From Antedon mediterranea (lineage: Eukaryota > Echinodermata > Crinoidea > Comatulida > Antedonidae), in contig NC_092673.1 in NCBI RefSeq assembly GCF_964355755.1, positions 33,305,648 to 33,369,647 on the forward strand: DNA of 64,000 nt, in the 5' to 3' direction. The notes under the pieces were generated by a model. The model made no database searches, was not told where the DNA came from, and saw nothing but the letters and a program-made list of their open reading frames with translations. Each line of letters begins with the position of its first letter. Within the stretch, counting starts at the first letter, position 1. Shown here piece by piece: positions 27,701-43,300 of the stretch. The translations under genes were made by a program, and so were the position numbers.

Positions 27701-30700
27701 CAGAAATTGCCTATGGAAGATGCCATAGTTTGAGATACAGCACAGAGAATAAGATTCTTTTCAAGTATCTTAGCACATGATATCATAACACAAAAATTGC
27801 ACCACCAAATTTTGTCAATGTGTTTGCCACACAAATTAACTTTGAACAAAACATTGTTTTCTATGAATTTGTCATTATGATTACAAATTATGATTTACAA
27901 ATTTCATCAAAATAATTATGCACCCAACTGTTAACTATTGTGAATTTCGCTTCTTTTTAAAAAAAAAAAAATGATTTTGTACATTGTACAAATTTGGACA
28001 AATGGAAAATCTGGAGGCGAAGCTAAAAATAGATTAGGAGAGAGAATAGGTTATGTCTGCTAAAAAACATTGTAATAAAGATATCATTTTTTAGAACCAT
28101 ATATCAACGTCAATTATTTTCATCCCCCTCAATATATAAAAATTTACGTTTTTCCAACAAAAAAAAAACACTTGACACTGATGATAGGTCTTAAAAAAGG
28201 ATCTATCTAGAATATCTGGTAAATATAGAAGGAATGACAGTTAAAAGGGGATGGCGCTGTGCAGGATCCAATCTACAGCTAGTAAGAAAATTAGTCCAAA
28301 AAATGGTTGAAAGGTTTTTATCTGCTGTAGTTGACTTACTTTCAAAACCTGACACCAATTTTAAGGGTCTTAAAACTCTGATGGCTCGGAGAGCTGGCAC
28401 GTTAAAGATGGGATTTAAAATGCTTAGTAGCCTGAAGAAACCCAGGTATGTGTTTATTGCACAAGGCGAAAGATTGCAAGAACGAGAGCAAAAACATTAT
28501 GATAATATATGATATAGATAATGAGTTCAATTTGGATCATCGCATCGAGCAAAGCTCATCAACGAACGTTCCATTTAATTGTATGAAAAAATGTCTAGCC
28601 GGATTCGAACAAGTGACATGTGGTTTACATGATAAGCACAAAACCATGCTTCACAGATTTCTATCCTTCAGACATATTTTCATACAAGCATACATTTATA
28701 CTGTGACTTAATCTAAAATTACATCAAAACAGAGCTCAATAGTTTGTCTTTTAATTTATTTAAATTTGTTTTATCTATTCAGATTTATAACAGTAATAAT
28801 TGATTCATTGAATTGATTAGAAAAATCTGTATAAAAAATACATTAATTAATGACACTCAAAAATTATTCATACACATTTTTATAAAAGATTTTCTAGGAT
28901 ACCATTCCATTAGTATCCTTTTAGAATCTAAAAATAAGTGTATTATAAGCAGGCTCCATTTCTTTTGTGGTGTCAACCACAACTTTTTTTCAATAATATA
29001 TCTTATTGTTAATTGTGGTGGCCAAGGACCAAAATCATGTTGGTTAAGCACAATGGGTTTAAACACCAACCTGTCCAATTTTTTTAACAGGACACTTTAT
29101 TTGAGCTCTATTTTGAATTTTCTTTAAAAAAAAATTAACCTGGAACAAACCACCAGAAAATGCTTGAATTAATTGATAACACAAAAATGTGTGAATTTTT
29201 TTTTTAATTTGCAAGAATGTATTGTTAATGTTTTAAACAAAAAAATAGAGTATAGTGAACCAAATGTTTAAACATCTGTCTGGTTTAAAACATTTAATAG
29301 TAGCTGGTTCCGAAGGTTTATATAGTGAGATTTCAGATTTTTCAATTGTATGATGGGACATGAATCAACAGATCGTTTCAAATCAACCGATGCTCACAAA
29401 CCAGTGCAGTATCTGCCATGATCTATTTTTGGTTCGTAATTATCATTTTGTACCTCGTAACAATTGAAAAATCTAACGTTTTTAAATATCTCCTGAAAAA
29501 AAAGTTGCAACACAAAAAATATACAACAAAATAGGATAGAAAAATGTTATGGAATCATTGTGTAAACCAGAGAATAATTGTATACATTTATTGAAAAAAT
29601 ATTTGTTCATGCCATTGTTGTCAACAATAAAATAAATTTTAAGAAAAAAGAATATTTATATATAGGCTAGAGTAGTAGGCCTACGGTAGGTCTAGTAGTA
29701 GGCCTACTAGGGGCCTGGTATTTTATTAAATTAATTGAAATAAAATGGCATAAATAATTTTAAATAAAATGTTATAGGGCCTACATACTACTATAGTACT
29801 AGGTAGCCTAGTTAGGGGGCCTAGTTAGTGGTGGGGGCCAGGCTAGGCTAGGCCTAACAATTTAGGCTTACTGTATTTTAACAACTTCACCAGCAGGAAT
29901 GTGGTGGTAACAGAGAATCATCATTCATAAAACAAATCCCCTCACCAAGATGGATAACATCTAACCGTAGCCCCCAGCCTACAGCAGTAGGCCTAGGCCT
30001 AGGCCTTCTAGATAGCCCTAAAAGGCACCACGAAGAGTGCGGCAGGGCCGTCACGTCAGCTCATCACACACGGCTGCCTAGCTAGCCTAGCTAGCCTCCG
30101 CCAGAGAGAGGTTGGCCTCATCATGGTCATCATATTTCATCTTCCACCTCATAATCTCAACTGCATATCTAGGCCTCCTAGAGTAGACTAGTAGGTTCGA
30201 AAAACATAACCAACTAGCCTAGGCCCTAGCCTAACTATTCTCAAACAGAGACCACCATCCGAGAAGGCGGGTGGGGGGGGGGGTGTTACGGTTCAATAAT
30301 TTCATCTCACGCGGGTTTTGAGACGAGCGACGTCGGAAGAATAATAGGGATAATAATATCATTTTGTTCTTGCATTTTTATTTGTTATAATTCAAAAGTA
30401 GGAAAAAACTAAATATTTCTACTTTCATATAGAAATATAAATTATATGCTTTACATATTAATACATCAAATAATGGAAAAAACAAACAAAATAAAGATCA
30501 CATAATAACCCGCTTTAACAATCGACGATTCTATAAAAAGTTTTTGTAACGAAGAGGGCGACACACACACGAACTTACTTTAACTTTTGGTGCTTTTGTA
30601 CAATTCTATTCGTGATTATTGAATTCCATAATAATATTAAAATAATACAAATGCTAAAACCAATAAGCACAAATAAAGGTTTTTAACTTACCCAGAAACT

Positions 30701-33700
30701 ACTACTACAAAATCCATTATATTCCATCCGTTTCTTAGATAAGAACCTTGATGTAATAAAAATCCCTGCCCCGTGACTTTGATGACAAATTCAAAGCAGA
30801 AAATTACTAAGAAATACAGTTCTGTTGCTTCCTATATAAAGAACACAAACACATGCAAATTCAATACAATACAGTGATCATATTCACCAATCACACTTAA
30901 GTGAGATATTCCCTTTTAAGTACTAAGTTCACTTAAGTCAATACATATTAGAATTTCACTAAAGTGGTATTCCCTTTAAACTTGAATTGGTAGTCCAATG
31001 GAGTAATAACTTATTATTTCTCCATGTGGTAGGCGTGAGTCGGTGCGTTTTAAGAGAATATCGGAGTGTTTGTGCCTTATACAATATTTACTACCCATCT
31101 AACCTATAAACATGGGTATCAAAAGGAATGGTACTTAAATGGTTTTAAAATATATTTGAAACACGCACTGGAGGAGATTGTATCCGGCGTTGTGTTTATA
31201 TTTCCACCCAAATACGACGAAATACTGTCTCTTTCTTTCCATTACAGAAAAAAACTCAAAACTCAATCTTCTTATAATAATAATAACAATATTATATTAA
31301 ATATATTTGATATATATAAACATTAAACACATAAAACCTATATAAATTACTTTAAATAAGAAGATAATTTGCTTGGTGTGAGAATAGAATTAAAAGAAAT
31401 ATTGCATTGCGCATGTTGTTTGACAATATGTATTGTCAAATTTACACAGTCCATGGTAATTCTGGATTAAATTCGGATTAGACAATACAATCTTATCTAT
31501 TCTCAATATCAAATATGTACCGTTAAAAGTATACAGTAATATGTGCATTTTTTGTATTCCTGATAAATACGCGTCACTGTGTATATACATATCTAATCAA
31601 TAGTTATCGATTTTCCTATACATGTGTTAAGTTCAATTACATTAGAATTACACTGGACTGAATTGCCATGTTCAAACCAAATGAAGTAAACCCATTATAA
31701 TTAGTATTAACTGTGCAAGAAAATTGTTCTCTAACGTTCACGTTTATTCCGAAATAAGGATTTTAGTATAAATGTAAATTAGCTTGCTGCTGTTGCCGAT
31801 ACATAATTTATTTAACGTCGATGACGAGAGAGATGCCTTAGTAATAATCTACTCCTTAACGCTGAGGGGGTAGGATAGGGTGTTTTTAGATAATTAAAAT
31901 TTGCTTTTATTATTCGTTTCATTAGTACGCGCGCCATATTTAAACTGAAGTAATATTATTTAACATCAAATCATCAATTTTCTAATTGAAAAAAAAACCA
32001 GTAACAACCGTCGTGACTGTATGTCATGTCATAAGTTAGTACATTATTCATTAACTTTCAAGTTCACTAAATGCCATTTTGTATGTTCCAAATATCGGAT
32101 CAATTCGGTAAATCGATTGGAAAATTCATGGCAAGAATGGTAAAAATGGTCTACTTTTCAGGCTAATATCGAACAGTTTTTTGTTACGTCGAGTGTGGAT
32201 GATCGGATTTGGTAGTGGAGGTGATCATTCAAAGTGATCTTATCGGCAATCTAAAAACTAAATATTAATTTAGAGAACGATGCTTTTTTTCTCTATCATC
32301 TGAAACCCTACTGCGATTATCATGTGCAGTATGTTTAAGGTCACATGATACGCCTGAACATTGTCCACGTCATGCTTTCCTGTGTGTGGGTTATTACAAC
32401 GCATCCCCCTCGACACCACGTTACGAATATTGACGTAACGATTATGAGGTGTTGTCTTCATGTTTGTAGACTGTTGACAAGGTCAAATATCATTATCATA
32501 AAGTTGACGCGTGCGTTCAAAGATTGATGATAATGGTATTCAACAGTTGTACGCGCGCGCGCCAACTATGACGTAACCAATTACACTTTATAGGATACAT
32601 AACAAAATTGTTTATTGTTGAATAACTGGCATAAAGTGTCATCATCATAAAGTTCACGCGTGAGATGACAATTAGTTTACAACCTTTGTACGCGCGCGCC
32701 AACTATGACGTAACTAACCGCTAATACAGGTCACATGACTAATCGCTATTTTGATACAATTGATAAGTAAATAGGAGGAAACTTACCAGTTGTATTGACA
32801 GTGGTGTTTTATCCCGTTCTGGAAGATGGGTCTCCAAAGCTAAGACGACACAGTTGGCGATAATTGTACATAAGATCAGATAATCAAACGGAGTAAACAT
32901 TTCGTTAAGGAAATTCATATTATATTCCATCACATTAATTATTTTCAAAACAATATCATTAAACAGACAAGCTTAAATATGAACGCTGGCATGTTAAAAA
33001 AAGGAATTAAAATTAAAATTAAATTAAAAAATATATATATATTTTTAAATGTTAAGCAACGAAAGCAAAATAACAAAAAACAATACAACAAAAATTTACC
33101 AAAATAAATATTAGGCTTAACGGATACCAAAGCACGATGGGACATAAAGGCTGTCATGTTTCAAAATTATTATAATCATATCATTCAATATCAAATCAAT
33201 CAATCAATATAATTTCTATATAATCATAATAATATACAAAATGATGGAGGCACTGATTTTGCTGAAAGTGCCAACCGAAAAAAAGATAATAAAATAAAAA
33301 CAATTGACATTGATCAAGCTTTTAATATGGAATATAAAAGTAGGTCTGTACAATGACAACTATTATACTAATATATTCCGCCATCTTATTATGATTTATT
33401 CAAACTCGTGCAAAAAATCATTGAGCGTATCTTGGCCTTCTATAGCCAGTACGTACAGCAGTTTGAACATTCTAATAGCTTTATCGCCATGCAGGTACAG
33501 CGTGTGCAATCTAATACGTGCATGATTCAACCTGTACTGTAATAGCCATAGCCATAATGAAGAATAAATAATGCATACGTATCGTTTCAATGTGTCGTTT
33601 TTTGAATATCTATATTCGTATAATACACGGACGTATTTAACACATCCTCAAAAACTAAACCTTTAAAATTACGTTGTGTCGGAATAATATCCAGAAACAT

Positions 33701-36700
33701 AACTACATTACGTTTTAAGATTTTTGTTATCATCACATTAAGTTTATAACGGAAATCATTATGATTATAATATTGATCAATGATTAATATTGATGATAAT
33801 GAAAATGAGTGCAATGATGAACATTTTGTGATTATGATGATAATGACCCTGACGAGAAATATGATGAAAATGATGGACGATAATTTTAAGTTTTGATGAT
33901 GATAATTATGATGATCACGATGATGATGATCACGATGATGATCACGATGATGATCACGATGACCATAATCACGAAGATGATGATCAAGATGATCATGAAG
34001 ATGATGATAATGACGCTCATGTTTCTGCTGCTGATGATGTGGGTCGCTAACGGTGATCACTTTGATCATGACGATGATGATGATGACGGAAATAATGGTA
34101 AGTAGTAATGATTAATATTTATATTAAATTGAAAATGATGATACTTGAAATGATCATAAATTTACGATGATTTGTTTACATTCGGTTTAAGACTGAAAGG
34201 AAAACTAAAATTTAAAAAAAAATCATGAAAAAAAATGTTTGACCTTTCGAGAATAAGCATAACCATCATTAATGTTATTAACATTACCATAAGCACATTT
34301 TCTCGTGCTTGCCTCAACCCTATAAAACTTAAATTAAACGCACGAGAATGTATAATGACAAAAACAAGCTCATCTTATATTTCTTCGCTGACGTCATTGT
34401 TTTTTTATCTGTAGTCAATACCAAACCATAATATAAGCTGTACGCTTTTTATGTAATATCAAACTTAATGAGAAATGCAAGTTAATATAGGCCAATAGTG
34501 AATACAATCGAATTGAAATTTGCACGTGAGATAATGCTAGACATCGTATTTTATTATTACAAGCATTAATAACTAATCATGTTTACGTTCTGTTTCAGGT
34601 TGGATATGAAAAAAACATGTATATTGAAAGTGTTTTAAGCATCTGATATTGATGTTAGAGAATATAGGAGGCGCGGAAGAAATATAAGCAGAAACACGCA
34701 TTCACGCGCGCGTATAAATACTGATGATATTATAATCTTTTTTTTTGTCTTGTACCTTTTGTCATGCCTCCTAACTTTGGCTATAGTCCTTGTCCAAGGT
34801 AAGCATGTTCTCTGGACTTTATTAATTTTTCTTATTTCATTTGATTGTGCTCTGTTCGATTTGCTTTTTTTTTGTATAAATATATATTGTATAAAGCTCT
34901 ATCTACAAACTTTAGGCCTATGTGACAAACAAATGTGATGTGCCCATATATGGACATCATGATGTCATATCACTACCATATTTGAACATATCACTACCAT
35001 ATTTGGGAACATCACACTGTTTTTGTCAAACTTGAAAGTATAGACAAAACTTAAAAGTGGCTTAAATTAAGTAACAAAAGTAACTAATTTTGTACGCGAA
35101 TAATTCCTCTAGCCATTCTACTATTGGAATCAATGTAAATATATATCAATAACAATTCATATATTTATATAGAACATATTAATTATTACTATATTTATCA
35201 CTAACATGCTTATAGCACTGTCCTCATTTATTATAAAAATTTCTCTAATCATTATCGATTGTTTAGTGCTTTTAGAATAATTAGCGTGAAATATATTGGA
35301 TTGCAAAGGTCAAGTAACGCATATGCATATTCAACGTAGTCAATAATCATCAAAATCGAGTTGAAAATTCTTATATGAGTTATGCTCTGAAATTTAGAAT
35401 GAGTTATGTAAACAATACCACTTAAGGATGTATTGTCTCACAAAACATGAAAAAAGATTAATTAAATCTGAATTTGAAGAGGTTATGTTAATCAGGTAAT
35501 CACTTCCGTAGGAAAAAAAACGAAACAAAAAAAGTTTTCACTTAGGCCTACAAATTACTGTTCGTTTGTTTTATTCGGTATTCAAATAAGATACCGGGAT
35601 ACCCTATTAAAGCTGAAACAACTTATTTCCAATGGGGTCCTTATTTAAGTTACAAAAACGTAGTTTTGCCTTATAAAGTTATTGGCGTACAGTAGGCCTA
35701 ATATTCTGACTACTACAGCAAATTCAACTCTGAATCGAGTGGTTTTGACGTGTGTTTCCGCTCGTACACAGCCATACGGTGTAATCAACATTTACAATGG
35801 TATTTAAGTTTTATGTCATGGAGTAACTGTTAACCGAATGACCCACAGATATACACATTTATTAATGAAATGGGTCATATAATGACAGAGCTTAAATTTG
35901 AATTGAATCTTTCCTTTGATATTATCCCAAGGTCTAATGATTGACAGAGACAGTGTAAAGAGTGTATAGTTATAAAAACGGTTCAATGTAGGCCTCATAA
36001 CCACTATTATATTCATTCATTTCACAGAATCTACCGTGACATAAGACACATAGGTCTAGGAAACAGGCATACACGTCCATTAACGAGTTTTCAAATTATA
36101 GAGCACTTTTTAAATGATATTATAATTTATTCGAATTGAATTATAATAGCTTAAAATGCGAGAGATAATTAAGCAGCTTCTACATTTTGCTGAGCCCCGA
36201 TTCTCGGTGTGCTGTATCTATAATAATTGTCCAGTATCATGGACGTTCCGTAATACAGTATCACACGTGGTTTCTGTATAATGCAAGGTTGGATTATGGT
36301 CTATGATACAAGGTGATACATGTGAAAAACATGTAACGCTGCATCATGGTATTTTCCTATCTCGATAAATTGATATACAGTACCGAGAATCGGCTAAGCT
36401 GTGGTTTTTCGCAACAAGAATGAAACGTTTGAATGGATGTTCAAAATAATAACTGTTCTACCTTCACTTAATAACTTCAATAATGCTTATTATACATACA
36501 GGAAAGAATAAATCAATTATTTATTGAGAAGGCATTCTCATTCAACACAACAATATCAATAATAATGAGAATAGTGATTAATTAGCATATAATATTGATA
36601 GTAAGTCTACACAAAACTCGATTGAGCTTTGTATAATAATGAGTAGTAACACAGGCAAAGTCGGCGCCTGTATATCAAATGAGTATTGCTTCTAATGACC

Positions 36701-39700
36701 CTTCAGTCTAACAGCTGAATTAAAAAGTAGTGAGGAGGGTGTTAGAATGGAAATACAGAAGCTAGAATGCAATAACAGAACTGAGGGGATTGAAGGCTAA
36801 GTCAGCACCTTTTGCATAATGCCTTGTTGGACATTGACAATTCAGCCTGGATAAAAATAAGCAAATGGGCGGGGATCTCACAAGTGAATTATCGGTGGCT
36901 TAGGGGTGCCTCACAAGTGAATTATCGGTGGTTTAGGGGTGCCTCACAAGTGAGTTATCGGTGGTGTAGGGATTTCATGATAATAGAAAAAATAAAGGCC
37001 TGTCTGCATACACGTAATTATGTGCTGCACTACACGTTAGTCGGCATTTCATAGTGTCGAATATGTGTAGTAGTCGGCGTTCCATAGGGCACGAACGTAT
37101 TACACGTAACATTCAATATTATAGGGGCTTGCACCTGTCATGGTCGCACCAGGACTTCGTCATGTAGAGAAGATCATCATGTACAGTGTACATATGTAAA
37201 TTGAACAGTTACCCTGCAGCTAATATCGAATTACTTTCTGTCTTTCTAAAATAAATAATACATGTACTATGCTAATACAATGTACTGTGTTAACTTTCAG
37301 AAAGAATTATACAATATTAATTTAAAATTTACAGTTTTTATCCGTTTTCATTAATTATAATTAAAATTATATCGACATTAGTACAGTAATTATTCTTAAC
37401 TGTATAGCATCATACGTGATATGAATATTATAGTATTGATAACAAAGAGACATAAAGTGGACGCGCGCGTATTGTAATTGTCATCAGTTTGTTAACGCGC
37501 TTGTTAAACCATGCATGGTCTTTCTCGTGTCACTGCTGGATATTTAATAGCAATCTTTATAAATCTATCTAACATTAAAATCCCTTTTCTAAAAAAGCAA
37601 AATATATGTGCCTTTTTACAACAAATGTAGGCTAAACACTATGAACATGTTTAGGCAGACTTAAGTAATACTTGAGCAGCACGCATATATTGTTAGATTC
37701 TTTTCGAAGACGGAATTACCATGTTAAGCTCGGCAAATCTGAACTCTGCAGGTAACGCTCCGTCTTGCGAATTATTAATTACCCGCCAGTATTAATTAAC
37801 TTCGGCGAGTCGCACACATTTATCTTTAGTGCTAGGAACGGCACGAATATAGCGATATATGCTAATGCGTATATATTTTTTCATTTCATTTATTCCACAT
37901 TTATTTAGTCATCAATTACAGTACATCATAATTACAGTACAACTGAGAACAGGGATCCTGCATAAAAAAGCTATAGCTTCGTTTTTTTGTAGGACCCTTT
38001 TACATAAGAACAAGTATATAGAACTTAAATAAACAAAGGTGTTGTTAATCAGCATATAGTGATAAAAAGTATTTTTTAACCTGTTTTTTTATACATTTAT
38101 TTTGTTTCTTTAAGATAACCGGTTTATTACCCCCATTACAAGTGAATTCTTTCCACAATTTTGGTCCATATATGTGTATAAACTGTTGACTGCAAGTTAG
38201 TCTTGTGAAGGGAATTTCGAATTCAGTTTCTGTTCTGAGGTTATGAGTAGGCCTAATACTGTCACAGTAATTAAAAATATTTAAAATGTGATGTGGTAAT
38301 TCATTGAATTTTACGTTTGCCATAAATCCTATGACGTTTACTTTGTAAATATCATAAACGTTTAATATTTTTTTTTTTGCATTAAGCATTTATTAGCATT
38401 AGGCATTGCATATGATTATTATGTATGTGATTATAGATGTTTTATCTAATACCTTAGTTATCAAACGAGTTGCCCCCGCTGCACACACTCTATATCGATC
38501 TTTCGATGTCACTTCTCAGTATGATTTGCCTGATCCAATTACAAAATGAATCAAATTTAAAAATCATTTTTTATGAGTTCACGCGGTAGGCCTAACTATT
38601 ACATTTTCATGAAATCCGCAGTAGTGCACAGACCACAAATTATACCTTCCTTGAACATTTAAAAAAATCAATTTGAACACCAACTTTAGGAATGCTGTTT
38701 CATTCATTAATTATTGTAATCCACTAAAATTCCTAGTACAAAAAAAATGACTTTCATTAGGAAAATACCATTTTTTCTTTGATTTCTTTACAAAAAAAAG
38801 TAAAATACGCGAAAGAAAAAAATATTGCAAGTATTTTATTGTTATTAACATTCCTGGAAGGAATACAAAAAAATAGTAGATTCTGGTTAAAACATTTTTT
38901 TTCCTAATCTATAGTTCTAAAAATAGAATAATAAAGAAGACATTATTACAGATAGACATAAACAGTATAATCTTAAAACCTAAACGACGAAAACCTAACG
39001 TTCAAAATATAGCTGCACTAGTAGATACTATAATACTACTGCATCTCGTATATATTATGTATGCGGTTGCTAGCAATTTCAGATCGAATGGGAAACGTGA
39101 CGTCACGAAGCGCTATTTGAATGTAAAAAAAAACAACGGAATATTAACCGTCTGATCTACAGAATTGCGTTTTATTAGTTTTACAGCCTCTGTCGTTGTT
39201 GTGTCAGTTTATTTTAGAATCTATTTTGGTATTATTAAAAAATTATAATACGTTATAGCGCATGCGCAGGAGGACGGTGTAATTTTGTTCTTGGGTGTGG
39301 ATGGTATTATGGTTTTATGCGAAAAAATACACGTGACTGAAAACAACCAATAAAACACGCACATTTTTGTCATTAAAACACATTTCGAGTCATTATTACA
39401 ATATCGTGCTTCATTTCGAGATGGGTATAATTGTTGGAAACTAATTTTGGATTCGTGACATGTGACCCGTGACCCAATTAGGCTTACGAACTGTGTGTGA
39501 ACAGATATATTATTTAACAGTACAGGCCTACATCCATTTAATGATTATTTTCATCCGGAATAATCCATGTGAATGTAACCTAAAGACATTTCACAAATGT
39601 TAAACAATGTCGTCACATTTCATAATTAAAACTCTGCTCACGTTCGTCTGCTTCGAGTTACTCCCATGAGTCTCGGCTAGATCGTTACAGTATTGATGAT

Positions 39701-40317
39701 GTTTATAATTTTAATTAATGTACGCGATAAACTAATTATGAAGATGAGTAATATTAGCCGCATCATGTATTCGAAGAATATACTATTACGAACATAGATA
39801 GCCAAGGAATACGTTTGTTATTATTGAGAATGAGAATATACTGAGAAGAATGGCGTACAAGAATTTATGTTGTTTTTTTATATACGGATGAAAATAATTG
39901 TGAATGAAATAATTAAAAATTAATTAAAAATAATGGAATAATAAAATAATTTATGTTGATGTTGGCTGGTAAGGATTCACATGATAATGATTATGAATAT
40001 GATTTTTAAAAAGATAGGCCTATTATGAATATGATAATAATTACAACGTTGGATTTATTGTGGTAACGTTATTTATGAATATGAATATATGATTATGCAA
40101 TGATAATAATTATGAATTATGATGCTAGTGATTAAGAGAAATTCATGATGATATGATAATGATGACAACGTTGTTTTTATGTGTGTATAATTATGAAAAT
40201 ATGATTTATGGTGTAAAAAATAATAATAAATATATCATTATTAAATAATATGAAGAATAAACAATGTCGAAGATTATTGTTGTTATATACAGCAGTATTA
40301 TTTCATATTATATTATT

Positions 40318-40348
<31 letters not shown>

Positions 40349-43300
40349 GTATTATGTTACCAGATAATTGTGAAGACGACATGACAGTTTGGTGATGACA
40401 TCCCTAATAAGGGGAGATTTTGTTGATCATACAGTCTTCCTTTATTATGGGGCAGGGGTCATACTGTACCCTAATCACTTCTCAACAGCATTTTAAAGAA
40501 CAAAAACCGAATCCTAGGCTTAATAAATAACAGAATATGTTTCCGTGGATGGATTTAGGCCTATTTGCGGTATGCAACTGAACGATGTACTAACAGTTAT
40601 GACTATACGAAACCCAATGGCGTAGGTATTCCGTACATGTATAACCATGTAGGCCTACAATGTACAATACCAACTAACGAAACTATTTCTTTAAACAGAA
40701 AGATATGTCCTATAGAAAGGTATGTCGTTATTATTGATACAGTGGACATGTGTATTAGGACTCCTTGGGGATGGGTTACATTTTATTCCGCTATATACAA
40801 TGAGTGGGCTTTACTCCGAAAGAAGATGATACACACAGGAGCAGTTGGCACGCGCAGCCACCATTGACAACAATTCTCGGTCTCATTGTTATCTCTTATT
40901 TTACATCACAGCTTGGAGATGCTGAAGAGGAATGATTGAGATAAGATAATGATGATCCAACAATGACCTTAGTAGGGGTAATATTATGGATTATGAAAAG
41001 TTCATCATGAAATATTTATCCAAGATCAAGATGAATATTAAAAATTAATCAAGGTAAATAGCATAAAGTCATAATCATAATAATAATATAATAATAACCG
41101 GATTTTTATAGCGCACATACGCTCATGATGAAGATATCGTGATGATTATGTAAATTTAATGATTATGTAAATTTAATGATGATGAAACTTAATCGTGATG
41201 AAAGTTAATCGTGATGATAATTAATCATGATGATTATGTAAATTTAATTACGATGAAAGTTATAATCGTGATGAAAGTTAATCGTGATGATTATGTAAAT
41301 TTAATCATGATGAAAGTTAATCGTGCTGAAAGTTAATCGCGATGAAAGTTAATCGTGATGATAATCCAAAGTTTATCGTGAAAATTAATCATGGTGATTA
41401 TGTAAATCTAATTACAATGAAATCTAATCGCGATGATTATCCAAAGTTAATCGTGATGAAAATTAATCATGGTGATTATGTAAATTTAATTACGATGAAA
41501 TTTAATCGTGATGAAAGTTAATCGTGATGATTATGTAAATGTAATTATGATGAAATTTAATAGTGATGATTATAAAGTTCGTGATGATTTAATATGTAAA
41601 GTTAATCGTGATGAGTACGTAAAGTTAATCGTGATGAAAGTTAATCGTGATGATGTCGGTGGTGAAAAATTATTTAAGGGGTACTTTTGACCACACAACG
41701 TCAGTGATACATTCACAACAATAAAAGTGACAACGCCATTGAATACGTATCATTAAAACTGTTCTCTAAATCCATCCTTTCGAACAAAACGAAGATAATC
41801 ACTTTTGATAAATACATTTCGAAACAAAAGGTATTACGAACTAAATCATGACACAAGTATAAATGACGTCATTACTTTATTACGTAAGTTGTAATAATTA
41901 ATTTTGGTAAAGTAATGAGATTTTCCCATGTTAGCTGAGTACATGTTTATATATCTTATTATAATATGTTTGGTTTATTGGATTTAGGTTATCAAATTTC
42001 TTGTATCGTCTTCCAAAGTGTTAAAGCTTTTGGCATCTGCATTCTTATTAAAATAATTGTATATAGTATAAAGAACACGACGATACTTGATGGTTGTAAA
42101 TAATTAAAAATTGAAATAAAATATACCGAAGTGTATAAACTATTGATCTAATTGTTAGGTTATTGTGAAATTCCATTACTACGACCTTTATATAGTGCAC
42201 TCGAAATTCTGGGTTGGTACGATGAACGATTTATAGTCCGAAAGCACTTCAGCTTCAGGTTATGTTGGATCTAAAAAGCTTGAAACGCGTTAAAAATCCC
42301 CATGTGAAAGATAGCCGAACTACTTCATAAATATAACTAAACCTAATAATCTCTCTCTCACTATAAAGTAAAAGCAGTAGCTCATGGGAATCGAACCCCA
42401 TACATCGACATGTAAAGTCCATAGTCTTATCCACTCGACTACACAGACGGCTCGACAGAAATCGTTTGCATTAGCGAATTGTAGTTAGCTTAATTCTTAC
42501 GTCACACCTTATAGATATGCCTAATGAATATTCATGTGTATTTTGTGACGTGAGGGGTCCCCAACTTATGTACGAACAGAAATATCGCCTCCCGGGCGCC
42601 GTTTACCGTACCTAAAGCGCTAACAATTCCATGGTTCTAGGTTCGCTCCTATGTGGAACATGTGTTCTCGGATAATTAGGGATAAGGACTATAAACCGTA
42701 GGTCCAGTACACAATTTGCTCGTATGGACATCTTTCGAGACGAGTAGGGGTTACTCCAGTGAATCGTTTCACAAAAAAACGTCTGTGCCAGGGCGAGTTA
42801 CCAACTATCTGATATGACAGTGATTAATTTAATGGTAGGCCTAATCCTGAAAATAAAATAAATAATAATAATAATAATAATACCACGGTTCCACCATATA
42901 AGAAATAAGATATAACTAGGCCTACTGGGTACGTATATAAGAAAATGGGGGACAATTACATAAAATAGGCCTACTAGTACTCTTAGTGGAATTTCAACTT
43001 ATTGTAGGGGAGATAGATTCGAGACAAAGGGTTTGAGAGAAAACTGGAACCTACACTATCACAGCATTCCGGCTCTTGTAATTCTTTTTTAGATAACAAA
43101 CAATCGAATATTGTTAACTTCGCTTCGATTATGATAATTTGCATATCGACAAATAATTCAAAAGCAAGTACATTCAACTCTCATTGCTCGAACACGACCT
43201 CGTGTGGCACACCAGTTTCAAAATGTTTACAAAAATCTGAACGCACACGTGCCTAAATATCGCTATTAAATATCGCCATTAAATATCGCTTTTCAATCAA

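Noticed and set aside
32893-32970. Upstream extension of exon 2 to an AAG acceptor at about 32971
   Set aside because: It would add about 26 residues with no counterpart inside IS1, and it runs through the U12 branch motif.
33587-34105. His/Asp-rich and Met/Ile-rich frames on opposite strands
   Set aside because: Produced by the GAT/ATC simple repeat.
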